Made by a program: the position numbers and the translations under genes
In this document: positions 1-7,856 of the stretch, one piece after another
Position numbering within the stretch: position 1 is the first letter of the stretch
How the letters are laid out: the number at the start of each line of letters is the position of its first letter
DNA from: Afipia clevelandensis ATCC 49720
GTDB taxonomy: Bacteria; Pseudomonadota; Alphaproteobacteria; Rhizobiales; Xanthobacteraceae
Reading direction: 5' to 3'
DNA length: 64,000 bases
NCBI RefSeq assembly: GCF_000336555.1
Contig: NZ_KB375281.1
Location: 2,964,926-3,028,925, forward strand
Notes under the pieces: model-generated
The model's database searches: none
What the model was told of the DNA's origin: nothing
What the model saw: only the letters and a program-made list of their open reading frames with translations

Positions 1-368
1 GGAAAGTGCCCCTTGATGTTCACCGGCAACGACGAGCGCAGGGTGGCGAACCCGGAATGAATTTCCCCGCAGATCGAGCGGCAATGCGCCCGCGGAATGC
101 GCTCGGACGGCAATAAACCCGCATCCGGCATGAGATCGTTGAGATATTCGCCGATTGCCAGGGTGTCCCAGACCGTCGCGCCGTCATGGCGCAGGCATGG
201 CACCAGAATGGAGGACGACAACAACAGGATTTCGGCGCGCGCCGAGGGATCGTCCGGCGCGATAACGATCTCGTCAAAGTCCAAACCAGAGAATTTGGTC
301 AGCAGCCAGCCGCGCAGCGACCATGATGAATAATTCTTGCTGCTGATGGTCAAAGTGGCCTTGGCCAT
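1..368 (-). CDS. Glutathione S-transferase family protein (3' end cut by window edge)
   Basis: About 122 codons are visible, reading leftward off the window. The start is ATG at 368, with AGGAG seven bases upstream. The protein opens MAKATLTISSKNYSSWSLRG, the N-terminal thioredoxin-like fold of a GST, with the Ser-rich S-S-W segment where the glutathione-activating residue normally sits. It continues with the DGATVWDTLAIGEYL segment, typical of the helix that contacts the gamma-glutamyl group. GSTs conjugate or isomerise small electrophiles with glutathione in the cytosol. The helical C-terminal domain that would indicate the substrate lies outside the window, so no subclass is assigned. It is divergent from the phaZ gene to its right. 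Confidence 0.85.
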   Translation of the reverse strand, partial: MAKATLTISSKNYSSWSLRGWLLTKFSGLDFDEIVIAPDDPSARAEILLLSSSILVPCLRHDGATVWDTLAIGEYLNDLMPDAGLLPSERIPRAHCRSICGEIHSGFATLRSSLPVNIKGHF

Positions 369-550
369 GGTCGCTCTCCTGACGCCTGCACATCAAAGGG
401 GCGGGCCGATTCCCGCCGATTACGCCCGCGCCTGCCTGTTGTTTAAGCGCCTGCTCCTTTTGCACACAGCAAACGACATGCCAGTCCGGATGACCAATTG
501 ACGGGACTTTGGCTTCAAGTTTGCATGGCAGAGGCAAAGGAATGCGCCGG

Positions 551-1774
551 ATGTCGCCAATGATGTACCAGACCTATCAGAACACCATGGACATGACCGC
601 CCCGTGGCGGAGCGGGGCCGCGACCGCACTATCATATCTGAAGATGTTTCCCGGGGGCTTTTCCGACAAGGTCTTCGGGCGCGTCGCCGCCGCGCTCGAA
701 CTGGTATCGCGCAGCTCGCTGACCTACAAGCGGCCGGACTACGACATCAAGCCGGTTGCGGTCGGCAATCGCGAGTGGCCGGTGATCGAGGAAGTCCCGT
801 TCGCGACGCCGTTCGGCTCGCTGCTGCATTTCAGGAAGGAAGGCGCGCCGGAACAGCCGAAGCTGCTGCTGGTCGCGCCGATGTCAGGCCACTTCGCAAC
901 ACTGCTGCGCGGCACGGTGCAGACGCTGCTGCAGGATCACGACGTCTACATCACCGACTGGCACAATCCGCGCGACATTCCGCTGGATCAGGGCAAGTTC
1001 GGCCTCGACGAATATACCGAGCACCTCATCACTTTCATGGATCAGCTCGGCCCGAAATCGCATATGGTCGCGGTCTGCCAGCCATCCGTGTCGGCGCTGG
1101 CCGCCTGCGCCATCATGTCGGAAGACAATCACAGCGCGCGGCCTGCGAGCCTCACGCTGATGGCGGGGCCGATCGACACCCGCATCCAGCCCACCAAGGT
1201 CAACGAGTTCGCGACCTCGAAGCCGCTGCAATGGTTCGAGGATAATCTCATCAACTACGTGCCGATGCAGTGCAAGGGCGCGTTTCGGAAGGTCTATCCC
1301 GGATTCATCCAGGTCACGGCGTTCATGTCGATGAATCTCGAACGTCACGTCAAGTCCCACACCGATCTGCTCGAGCATCTGGCGAAAGGCGAGGTGGAGA
1401 AGGCCGACACCATCAAGACCTTCTACGACGAGTATTTCGCGGTGATGGATCTGCCCGCTGATTTCTACATCGACACCATTCGCGATGTGTTTCAGGAACA
1501 TCTGCTGCCCAAGGGTCAGCTCACCTACAAGGGACGCACGGTCAATCCGGGCTCCATCAAGAAGATGGGCCTGATGACGGTGGAAGGCGAAAAGGACGAC
1601 ATCTGCTCGATCGGCCAGACACTCGCCGCGCAGGATCTCTGCACCGGTGTGCGCGCCTATCGCAAGGTGCATCACATGCAGGCCGGGGTCGGCCATTACG
1701 GTGTCTTCAGCGGACGCAAGTGGAATAGCGAAATCTATCCGCTGCTGCGGGATTTCATTCACGTCAATTCGTGA
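551..1774 (+). CDS. phaZ: Intracellular polyhydroxyalkanoate (PHB) depolymerase PhaZ
   Basis: This 407-residue protein matches the intracellular PhaZ family, which hydrolyses granule-bound poly-3-hydroxybutyrate to oligomers or monomers so stored carbon can be reused. The N terminus (MSPMMYQTYQNTMDMTAPWR) and the segment HMVAVCQPSVSAL are characteristic. The cysteine at about residue 176 lies in the lipase-box-like turn and is the expected nucleophile, in place of the serine of extracellular depolymerases. No signal peptide is seen, in keeping with a cytosolic, granule-associated enzyme. Several ATGs are in frame; 551 is chosen because AAAGGA at 536-541 sits nine bases before it. No other PHA gene is in the window. 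Confidence 0.88.
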   Translation: MSPMMYQTYQNTMDMTAPWRSGAATALSYLKMFPGGFSDKVFGRVAAALELVSRSSLTYKRPDYDIKPVAVGNREWPVIEEVPFATPFGSLLHFRKEGAPEQPKLLLVAPMSGHFATLLRGTVQTLLQDHDVYITDWHNPRDIPLDQGKFGLDEYTEHLITFMDQLGPKSHMVAVCQPSVSALAACAIMSEDNHSARPASLTLMAGPIDTRIQPTKVNEFATSKPLQWFEDNLINYVPMQCKGAFRKVYPGFIQVTAFMSMNLERHVKSHTDLLEHLAKGEVEKADTIKTFYDEYFAVMDLPADFYIDTIRDVFQEHLLPKGQLTYKGRTVNPGSIKKMGLMTVEGEKDDICSIGQTLAAQDLCTGVRAYRKVHHMQAGVGHYGVFSGRKWNSEIYPLLRDFIHVNS

Positions 1775-1830
1775 TTGTTTTCGCGCTGACAGCAGCCAAT
1801 AGCGAGGGAATGCTCGCACGATCTCTCTAC

Positions 1831-1918
1831 GTCATGCCCGCATTCGTTGCGGGCATCCACGTCTTTTGCTCCCGATACGAAAGCAAGATGCGGATGGCCG
1901 GACAAGCCCGGTCATGAC
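1831..1918. repeat. Short interspersed hairpin repeat, family A copy 1
   Basis: The element begins GTCATGCCCG and ends CCGGTCATGAC, so its ends are imperfect inverted repeats, and it contains CATCCACGTCTTTTG. A second copy with the same ends and the same internal CATCCACGTCTTTTG lies at 44571-44654. Both lie between convergent genes (here phaZ and tarD). It resembles the REP-like elements scattered in Bradyrhizobium-group genomes; no transposase is attached. Confidence 0.65.
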
Positions 1919-1948
1919 AAAAGATCGAGGCATCAGCGCAGCCACTGA

Positions 1949-3118
1949 TCACGCCGCCAGCGCCTTCATTTCCCTGTAGAGATCGGCCTTGCCTTCAAAG
2001 CCGATGCCCGGAAGATCCGGCATGGTGATGTGGCCGTTCTCGACCCGCACGCCGTCCGGGAATCCGCCGTACGGCTGGAACAGGTCCGGATAGCTTTCAT
2101 TGCCGCCGAGGCCGAGACCGGCTGCGATGTTCAGCGACATCTGATGGCCGCCATGGGGAATGCAGCGTGACGGCGACCAGCCGTGAGTCTTCAGCACATC
2201 CAGCGTGCGTAGATATTCGCACAGCCCATACGACAGCGCGCAGTCGAACTGCAGCCAGTCGCGATCCGGACGCATGCCGCCGTAGCGAATGAGGTTGCGC
2301 GCGTCGTGATGACTGAACAGGTTTTCGCCGGTCGCCATCGGCCCGGGATAGAACTCGGCGAGCGAGGCCTGCAGATGATAATCGAGCGGATCGCCCGCTT
2401 CCTCGTACCAGAACAGCGGATAGTCGCGCAGCATCTTGGCATAGGCGATGGCGGTTTCGAGATCGAAGCGACCGTTGGCGTCCACCGCCAGTTGCGCCTG
2501 ACTGCCGATCTCCTTCAGCACGGCCTCGATGCGCGCGCGGTCTTCAGCGAGCGACGCGCCGCCGATCTTCATCTTGACCACGTTGTAGCCGCGGTCGAGA
2601 TAGCCGCGCATTTCCGCGCGCAGCGCCGAATTGTCCTTGCCGGGATAGTAGTAGCCACCCGCCGCATAGACGAACACGCGCGGATCGGCCTTGCGGTTGT
2701 GCCGCTCCGCCAGCAGCCGGAACAGCGGCTTGCCCGCGATCTTCGCCACCGCGTCCCAGATCGCCATGTCGATGGTGCCGACCGCGACCGAGCGCTCGCC
2801 ATGGCCGCCCGGCTTCTCGTTCGACATCAGCGCCGCCCATGCCTTGTCGGGGTCGATGTTGTCGCCGGATGCATCGAGCAGCGTTTTCGGATCGGCCTCC
2901 AGAAGGCGCGAGGCGAAACGCTCGCGGATTAGGCCGCCCTGCCCGTAACGGCCGTTGGAATTGAAGCCGTAGCCGACCACGCGCCTGCCGTCGCGCACGA
3001 CATCGGTCACTACCGCGACGAGGCTGGTCGTCATTTTCGTGAAGTCGATATAGGCGTTCCGGATCGGGGACGAGATCGGCTTGGTGATTTCGCGGATATC
3101 GACAATGCGGACGGACAT
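1949..3118 (-). CDS. tarD: D-tartrate dehydratase (enolase superfamily)
   Basis: This 389-residue protein has the full active-site layout of the D(-)-tartrate dehydratase of Bradyrhizobium, an enolase-superfamily enzyme that dehydrates D-tartrate to oxaloacetate using Mg2+. Visible residues are K102, the K-M-K motif at 182-184 (K184 as base), metal ligands D213, E239 and E265, and H322 in PHGGHQMSLN. The spacing equals the structurally characterised family member as I recall it. The reading frame extends upstream to 3592, but the family starts at MSVRIVDIREITKP, so ATG 3118 is chosen. No tartrate transporter or regulator adjoins it. It is divergent from the caspase-like gene. Confidence 0.88.
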   Translation of the reverse strand: MSVRIVDIREITKPISSPIRNAYIDFTKMTTSLVAVVTDVVRDGRRVVGYGFNSNGRYGQGGLIRERFASRLLEADPKTLLDASGDNIDPDKAWAALMSNEKPGGHGERSVAVGTIDMAIWDAVAKIAGKPLFRLLAERHNRKADPRVFVYAAGGYYYPGKDNSALRAEMRGYLDRGYNVVKMKIGGASLAEDRARIEAVLKEIGSQAQLAVDANGRFDLETAIAYAKMLRDYPLFWYEEAGDPLDYHLQASLAEFYPGPMATGENLFSHHDARNLIRYGGMRPDRDWLQFDCALSYGLCEYLRTLDVLKTHGWSPSRCIPHGGHQMSLNIAAGLGLGGNESYPDLFQPYGGFPDGVRVENGHITMPDLPGIGFEGKADLYREMKALAA

Positions 3119-3283
3119 GAATGGCGAGTCCCGTTGGCTGGTGGTGGATGTTTGCGGGGGCGGGCGATGTCTACGCCTCGCCCGAAAAAGTTCAAGCGAA
3201 ACAGCGATTTTTTGCCACAGCCGGGCTCTTTTCCGCCGTTCCGCGCCTGTGATAGATAACGCGCCGGAAGTCCGGAGGATACC

Positions 3284-4711
3284 GTGCGCGCCCTGCTGCG
3301 TTCCCTGCTGATCCTGTTTGCGTTGCTGACCGCGGCGCAGTTCTCGACGCGCGCCGCGCTGGCCGACAAGCGCGTGGCGCTGGTGCTCGGCATCTCGGCC
3401 TATCAGCATGTCGCCAAGCTGCCGAATCCATCGAATGACGCGAACGCGATGGCGAACCTGTTCCGTACCTCCGGCTTTGATGTTGTCGAGGTCAAGCGCG
3501 ACGTCGGCATTGCCGATCTGCGCCGCGCGGTCGGTGATTTTTCCGACAAGGCGCAGGACGCCGATGTCGCAGTGGTGTTCTTCGCCGGTCATGGCATCGA
3601 GGTCGATGGCACCAACTATCTGGTGCCCGCCGATGCGAAGCTCGCGCGCGATTTCGACATCGAGGACGAGGCGCTCTCGCTCGACCGGCTGCTGAAGGCG
3701 ATCGAGCCGGCGAAGCGCCTGCGTCTGGTGATGTTAGACGCCTGCCGTGACAATCCCTTTGCCAAAACCATGAAGCGCACCGTGGCGTCGCGCTCGGTCG
3801 GGCGCGGCCTCGCCAAGATCGAGCCGACGGTGTCGGACACGCTGATCGCGTTCGCCGCCAAAGCGGGCTCGATCGCGCTCGACGGCGACAACAGCAACAG
3901 CCCGTTCACGACGGCGCTGCTTCAACATATCGCCACGCCGGGCGTCGATCTGCGAATCGCGTTCGGGCGGGTGCGGGACGCGGTGCTGACCTCCACCGGC
4001 CGCAAGCAGGAGCCTTATGTCTACGGCTCGCTCGGCGGCAACACGGTCGCTATTGTCGACGCGAATGTCGCAACCGCCAAAGCCGCACCGGCAGCCGACA
4101 GCAAGCCGGCCGCGGCACAGGTTGCTTCGGCCAATCTGGACGGCGCGCCATCGCCGCGCGCACCTGCGGCGTCCGCAGCCGCTCCATCATCCGGCGAGAT
4201 CGCCGAGGCGTGGCGCGCGGTGTCCACAACCACAAGCCCCGCCGTGCTTGAAGCCTTCGTGCGCCGCTTCGGCGACAGCATCTATGGCGATCTCGCCCGC
4301 GCGCGCCTGCAGGATATCAAGGCGGCCGACACGAAAGTCGCCGCCGCGAAGCCGGACGAGCGCTCGCTGCATCCGGCACAAGGCGCCACCGCCTCCGCTC
4401 CAGGGTCGGCTGCGGTCAACACAGGTACATCCGGCGCTGCGAAGGGCTATCTCGGCTGCTTCAAGGACGACAGCAAGCGCGATCTCGACGGGCACAATTT
4501 CTACGACCGCAACATGACGACAGACCTGTGCGTCTCAACCTGCCGCGCCAAAGGGTTCAGCCACGCAGGCACACAGTATGCGTCGTATTGCTTCTGCGGC
4601 AACACTTTCGGCAAGTTCGGAAAGTCCGATGGCTGCAACGCCAGGTGCACCGGCAACCGCGACGAGACCTGCGGCGGCACCTGGGCCAACGCGATCCACA
4701 AGGTGAACTGA
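3284..4711 (+). CDS. Secreted caspase-like (peptidase C14) protein with C-terminal WSC domain
   Basis: This 475-residue protein has four parts. Residues 1-28 are a signal peptide ending near ALA. Residues 29-260 are a caspase-type p20-like fold with the catalytic pair H103 (FFAGHGIE) and C154 (LDACRDNPF). Residues 265-385 are an Ala/Pro-rich linker that includes a helical segment (EAWRAVSTTTSPAVLEAFVRRF is the start, about 308-342) often seen after bacterial caspase domains. Residues 388-475 form a WSC-like domain with eight cysteines (392, 416, 420, 436, 438, 451, 455, 463). WSC domains bind carbohydrate. GTG 3284 is chosen because GGAGG lies five bases upstream. Substrate and role are unknown; export suggests a periplasmic or surface protease. 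Confidence 0.85.
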   Translation: MRALLRSLLILFALLTAAQFSTRAALADKRVALVLGISAYQHVAKLPNPSNDANAMANLFRTSGFDVVEVKRDVGIADLRRAVGDFSDKAQDADVAVVFFAGHGIEVDGTNYLVPADAKLARDFDIEDEALSLDRLLKAIEPAKRLRLVMLDACRDNPFAKTMKRTVASRSVGRGLAKIEPTVSDTLIAFAAKAGSIALDGDNSNSPFTTALLQHIATPGVDLRIAFGRVRDAVLTSTGRKQEPYVYGSLGGNTVAIVDANVATAKAAPAADSKPAAAQVASANLDGAPSPRAPAASAAAPSSGEIAEAWRAVSTTTSPAVLEAFVRRFGDSIYGDLARARLQDIKAADTKVAAAKPDERSLHPAQGATASAPGSAAVNTGTSGAAKGYLGCFKDDSKRDLDGHNFYDRNMTTDLCVSTCRAKGFSHAGTQYASYCFCGNTFGKFGKSDGCNARCTGNRDETCGGTWANAIHKVN

Positions 4712-4757
4712 AGCGTCTCGAACCTGACCGCTGTCGCGCGCTGGCATCAGCGGCGTA

Positions 4758-5144
4758 TCATTCGCAGAGCCGCTTGCCGTTTTCGTAAAGACAGCGCGGA
4801 GAACGGTTTGCGGGCGGCGAGATTTGCCGCGCAATGTTCCGGCGATTCCGGATCGCGGCCCGCTGATACTTGTTGAGACGCGGCGCGGGCGCGGTGCAGC
4901 GGCGGCTGAGTGTCTCGTCGGTCACCGTGACCCACGCGGCTTTCCCGTTATCCAATGTGCATGTCTGCATCGCAGCCTTCTGCACGCAGACAGTCGCGCC
5001 TTCGCTGTAGTTTCTGCTGTTGTAGATGCAGACGACGGCGGCGGGCTTTACGACCTCTGCCGCAGGATTCTGCTCCGCCGGCGTTTGCGCGGCGGCAGGC
5101 AAAACGGACAACAGAAGCAGGTACGGCATGAGACGATGGATCAT
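4758..5144 (-). CDS. Small secreted hypothetical protein
   Basis: A 128-residue protein with a clear signal peptide (MIHRLMPYLLLLSVLPAAAQ). The mature part contains VCIYNSRNYSEGATVC, which recalls the DUF1496-type YNGKxYSEGA motif, and an even number of cysteines (six) that could pair in the periplasm. The C-terminal third is basic. No enzymatic motif is recognised. It stands between the caspase-WSC gene (convergent, 46-base gap) and the binding protein at 5288, which is on the same strand. A 12-bp hairpin at 5247-5276 separates these last two, so it probably has its own promoter. Function unknown. Confidence 0.65.
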   Translation of the reverse strand: MIHRLMPYLLLLSVLPAAAQTPAEQNPAAEVVKPAAVVCIYNSRNYSEGATVCVQKAAMQTCTLDNGKAAWVTVTDETLSRRCTAPAPRLNKYQRAAIRNRRNIARQISPPANRSPRCLYENGKRLCE

Positions 5145-5246
5145 GGCCTGATCCTAGCGCGGCGCGGCCCGTTCAAGAAGATGGCGGCGCCATTCATGCT
5201 TAAGAAGCATGGTTTCCGGTCAAGTCAATTGAAGGAAGATGCGGGA

Positions 5247-5276
5247 CATCCGGCCCGGCGAGAACCGGGCCGGATG
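5247..5276 (-). terminator. Strong hairpin at the 3' end of the 5288-6484 gene
   Basis: A perfect 12-bp stem, CATCCGGCCCGG (5247-5258) and CCGGGCCGGATG (5265-5276), encloses a six-base loop. It lies just after the stop codon of the substrate-binding-protein gene. There is no clear U-tract, so it may act as an RNA-stabilising 3' stem as much as a terminator. Confidence 0.6.
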
Positions 5277-5287
5277 CAGAAATGAGG

Positions 5288-6484
5288 TTACTTGGTCAGC
5301 GGACAGCCGCTGTCCTTGGCGCTTGGATAGGCCGTGCTGCCGGGCACCTTGGCGAGCAGCTTGTAGTAGTCCCAGTCGCGCTTGCTCTCTTCCGGCTTCT
5401 TGACCTCGAAGAGATACAGATCCGCGACCATGCGGCCGTTGGCCTGCACCTTGCCGCCCGAGGTGAAGGAATCGTCGACCGGCAGTTCCTTCAGTTTCTT
5501 CACAACGGCATCGCTGTCCTTGGTCCCGGCGGCCTTCACCGCCTTGAGATAAGACAGGGTCGAGGAGTAGGTGCCGGCCTGGATCATGCTCGGCATGCGG
5601 CCGGTGCGCTTGTAGAACTTCTCGCTGAAGGCGCGGGTCTTGTCGTTGAGGTCCCAGTAGAAGCTCTCCGTGAGAACCAGACCCTGCGCGGCCTTGAGCC
5701 CGAGGCCATGAACCTCCGACGCCGTGAGCAGAAGCCCCGCGAGCTTTTGCCCACCGGCGACGATGCCGAACTCAGCCGCCTGCTTCACCGAGTTGATGGT
5801 GTCGGCGCCGGCATTGGCGAGACCGATGACCTTTGCCTTCGACGCCTGCGCCTGCAGCAGGAATGACGAGAAGTCCGACGAGTTCAGCGGATGGCGGACC
5901 GCGCCGAGCACCTTGCCGCCGTTGGCCTTGACCACATCGCTGGTATCCTTCTCCAGCGCATGTCCGAAAGCATAGTCCGCCGTGAGGAAGAACCAGCTAT
6001 CGCCGCCCGCCTTCACCAGCGCGCCGCCGGTGCCGACCGCGAGCGCATGGGTATCGAACGCCCAGTGGAAGCCATAGGGCGAGCAGGATGCACCGGTCAA
6101 AGCCGACGACGCCGCGCCGACCACGATATTGATCTTCTTCTTTTCCTTGGTGACTTCCTGAACCGCGAGCGCGACCGACGATGTCGTCAGTTCGGTGATC
6201 ATGTCGACGCTTTCGGTGTCGTACCACTTGCGCGCGATGCTGACCGCAAGGTCAGGCTTGTTCTGGTGATCGGCCGATACGATCTCGATCTTGCCGCCAA
6301 GCACAGTGCCGCCGAACTCCTCAGCCGCGATTTTCGCAGCTTCGATCGAGCTCTTGCCGCCGTAATCCGCGTAGACGCCCGACTGATCGTTGAGAATGCC
6401 GATCTTCACGCCTTGCGCTGCAGCCGGCAGCACCGCCGTCAGACTGAATGCCGCAACAGCCGCGGCCACAAACCTCGATGTCAT
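5288..6484 (-). CDS. ABC transporter substrate-binding protein (branched-chain amino-acid/amide type)
   Basis: A 398-residue Peripla_BP_6/LivK-type periplasmic protein. A signal peptide of about 23 residues ends at PAAAQG and is followed by VKIGILNDQSGVYADYGG, the first strand and ligand loop of the family. A cysteine pair is possible in the ASCSPYGFHWAFDTHA segment, where family members contact the lobe hinge. Such proteins deliver branched-chain amino acids, amides, ureas or aromatic acids to LivHMGF-type permeases. No permease or ATPase gene is nearby, so the partner must be encoded elsewhere and the ligand cannot be named. A second, only distantly similar paralogue lies at 16792-17985. 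Confidence 0.87.
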   Translation of the reverse strand: MTSRFVAAAVAAFSLTAVLPAAAQGVKIGILNDQSGVYADYGGKSSIEAAKIAAEEFGGTVLGGKIEIVSADHQNKPDLAVSIARKWYDTESVDMITELTTSSVALAVQEVTKEKKKINIVVGAASSALTGASCSPYGFHWAFDTHALAVGTGGALVKAGGDSWFFLTADYAFGHALEKDTSDVVKANGGKVLGAVRHPLNSSDFSSFLLQAQASKAKVIGLANAGADTINSVKQAAEFGIVAGGQKLAGLLLTASEVHGLGLKAAQGLVLTESFYWDLNDKTRAFSEKFYKRTGRMPSMIQAGTYSSTLSYLKAVKAAGTKDSDAVVKKLKELPVDDSFTSGGKVQANGRMVADLYLFEVKKPEESKRDWDYYKLLAKVPGSTAYPSAKDSGCPLTK

Positions 6485-6626
6485 AAGTGCGCTCCCGATT
6501 ATTCTTGTTTGAGACGCCTGTTATAGCGGGAGCGCGTTTGCACGAGGCATTGAACTTTCGCAGCGGCCCCGTGCAATTTCCGCAAACGTATTGCGGCGCA
6601 CAAGGAATATCCCGCGCGCTCCGGGG

Positions 6627-6899
6627 TCAATGCCCGGGCCTGTACCGCCCCGCCGACAACCTGCGAAAACGGACGCCCTTGCCGTCCGCAAGCCGGGTTG
6701 CCTCGTAGCCACCGTCACGAATGGCGTCACGCTGCGGTCGTGCATTCTCCGGATTGCGCTCCTTCTCCCACCACGACGCGCGCTGTGACGCGCGCGGCAA
6801 GGCGAAGCCGAGGATGTCCTCGATCTCCTCGAAGGTCAGGACCAGTTCCACTCTGGTCTGTTGCGCAAGATAGTCGCGAAGCGGATCGAAATCGCCCAA
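6627..6899 (-). CDS. Conserved hypothetical protein (DUF7662-like)
   Basis: A 90-residue protein with the pattern FDPLRDYLAQQT...LTFEEIEDILGFALPRAS...WWEKE, followed by a short strand-rich C terminus ending in ADGKGVRFRR. I recognise this as a small widespread bacterial domain (the DUF7662 pattern, from memory) with no assigned function. The start is TTG at 6899, supported by GAGGAG six bases upstream; no ATG is available downstream before the conserved core. It is divergent from the SDR gene at 6975 and stands alone. Confidence 0.65.
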   Translation of the reverse strand: MGDFDPLRDYLAQQTRVELVLTFEEIEDILGFALPRASQRASWWEKERNPENARPQRDAIRDGGYEATRLADGKGVRFRRLSAGRYRPGH

Positions 6900-6974
6900 A
6901 CCGGCTCCTCACATTGTCATCGGCTTTCCGAGTCGATAGGTACGTGGCATCGGTTCGGTTGAACAGGGCTTTTC

Positions 6975-7850
6975 GTGAATCTGTTTGTCTTCGGCCTCGG
7001 CTACAGCGCCAGGCATTTTGCGCAGCGGCGTCTTGCCCGTCATGATCGGGTCAGCGGAACGGTGCGCACGCCTGAAAAGGCTGCGGCCCTGTCCGCCGCG
7101 GGACTCGCCGCGCATGTGTTCGGCCCGGAAGCGCGCGACGGCGCGATTGATGCCGGTGTTGCGGACGCCGATGCGCTGCTGATCTCGGTTCCGCCCGGCA
7201 TGAGCGGCGATCCCGTCCTTGCAGCCTATGCCGAGCGCATCGCGCGCGCGCCAAAGCTGCGCTGGATCGGCTATCTCTCGACCATCGGCGTCTACGGCGA
7301 TCATCGAGGGGCATGGGTCGACGAACAGACCCCGGCGACGCCAACCAATGCGCGCTCGGTCGAGCGCGCACAGGCCGAACGGGGATGGCTTGCCTTCGGA
7401 GCACGAACGAACAAACCGGTCCACATTTTCCGGCTCGCCGGAATTTATGGCCCGGGCCAGAGCCAGCTTGTGCAACTGGCGCGCGGCACCGCGAAGCGCA
7501 TCATCAAGCCGGGACAGGTGTTCAACCGCATTCATGTCGAGGACATCGCGCGGACGCTGGACGCCTCGCTCGCGCGGCCGCGCGCCGGCGCGATCTACAA
7601 CGTGACCGACAACGAACCGGCACCGCCGCAGGAGGTCGTGACGTTTGCCGCATCGCTCTGCGGCGTCACGCCGCCGCCGGAAATCAGCCTCGATGACGCC
7701 GGCCTCACCGACATGGGCCGCTCGTTCTATGCCGAGAGCAAGCGCGTGAAGAATGATCTTATACGCGGCGAACTCGGCGTGACGCTGGCCTATCCGACCT
7801 ACCGCGAGGGCTTGCGCGCGCTGCGCGCGGCCGGCGAAGGGCCGCGCTGA
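6975..7850 (+). CDS. SDR-family NAD(P)-dependent epimerase/dehydratase (YeeZ-like)
   Basis: A 291-residue atypical short-chain dehydrogenase. The N terminus MNLFVFGLGYSARHF carries a GxGxxA dinucleotide-binding turn. YLSTIGVYGDHRGAWVDE matches the extended-SDR STxGVYG segment, and FRLAGIYGPGQS is the usual epimerase R-x-x-x-x-YG-P-G motif. The classical YxxxK catalytic pair is not evident, as in the YeeZ-type subgroup. The product is cytosolic and probably binds NAD(P); the substrate is unknown. The start is GTG 6975. The stop is six bases from the end of the convergent Mo-hydroxylase gene. Confidence 0.8.
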   Translation: MNLFVFGLGYSARHFAQRRLARHDRVSGTVRTPEKAAALSAAGLAAHVFGPEARDGAIDAGVADADALLISVPPGMSGDPVLAAYAERIARAPKLRWIGYLSTIGVYGDHRGAWVDEQTPATPTNARSVERAQAERGWLAFGARTNKPVHIFRLAGIYGPGQSQLVQLARGTAKRIIKPGQVFNRIHVEDIARTLDASLARPRAGAIYNVTDNEPAPPQEVVTFAASLCGVTPPPEISLDDAGLTDMGRSFYAESKRVKNDLIRGELGVTLAYPTYREGLRALRAAGEGPR

Positions 7851-7856
7851 AAGCGT

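Noticed and set aside
6489-6536. Inverted repeat GCTCCCG/CGGGAGC upstream of the binding protein at 5288
   Set aside because: The arms are short for a spacing of about 30 bases in GC-rich DNA and no promoter element could be aligned with them, so it is not called as an operator.
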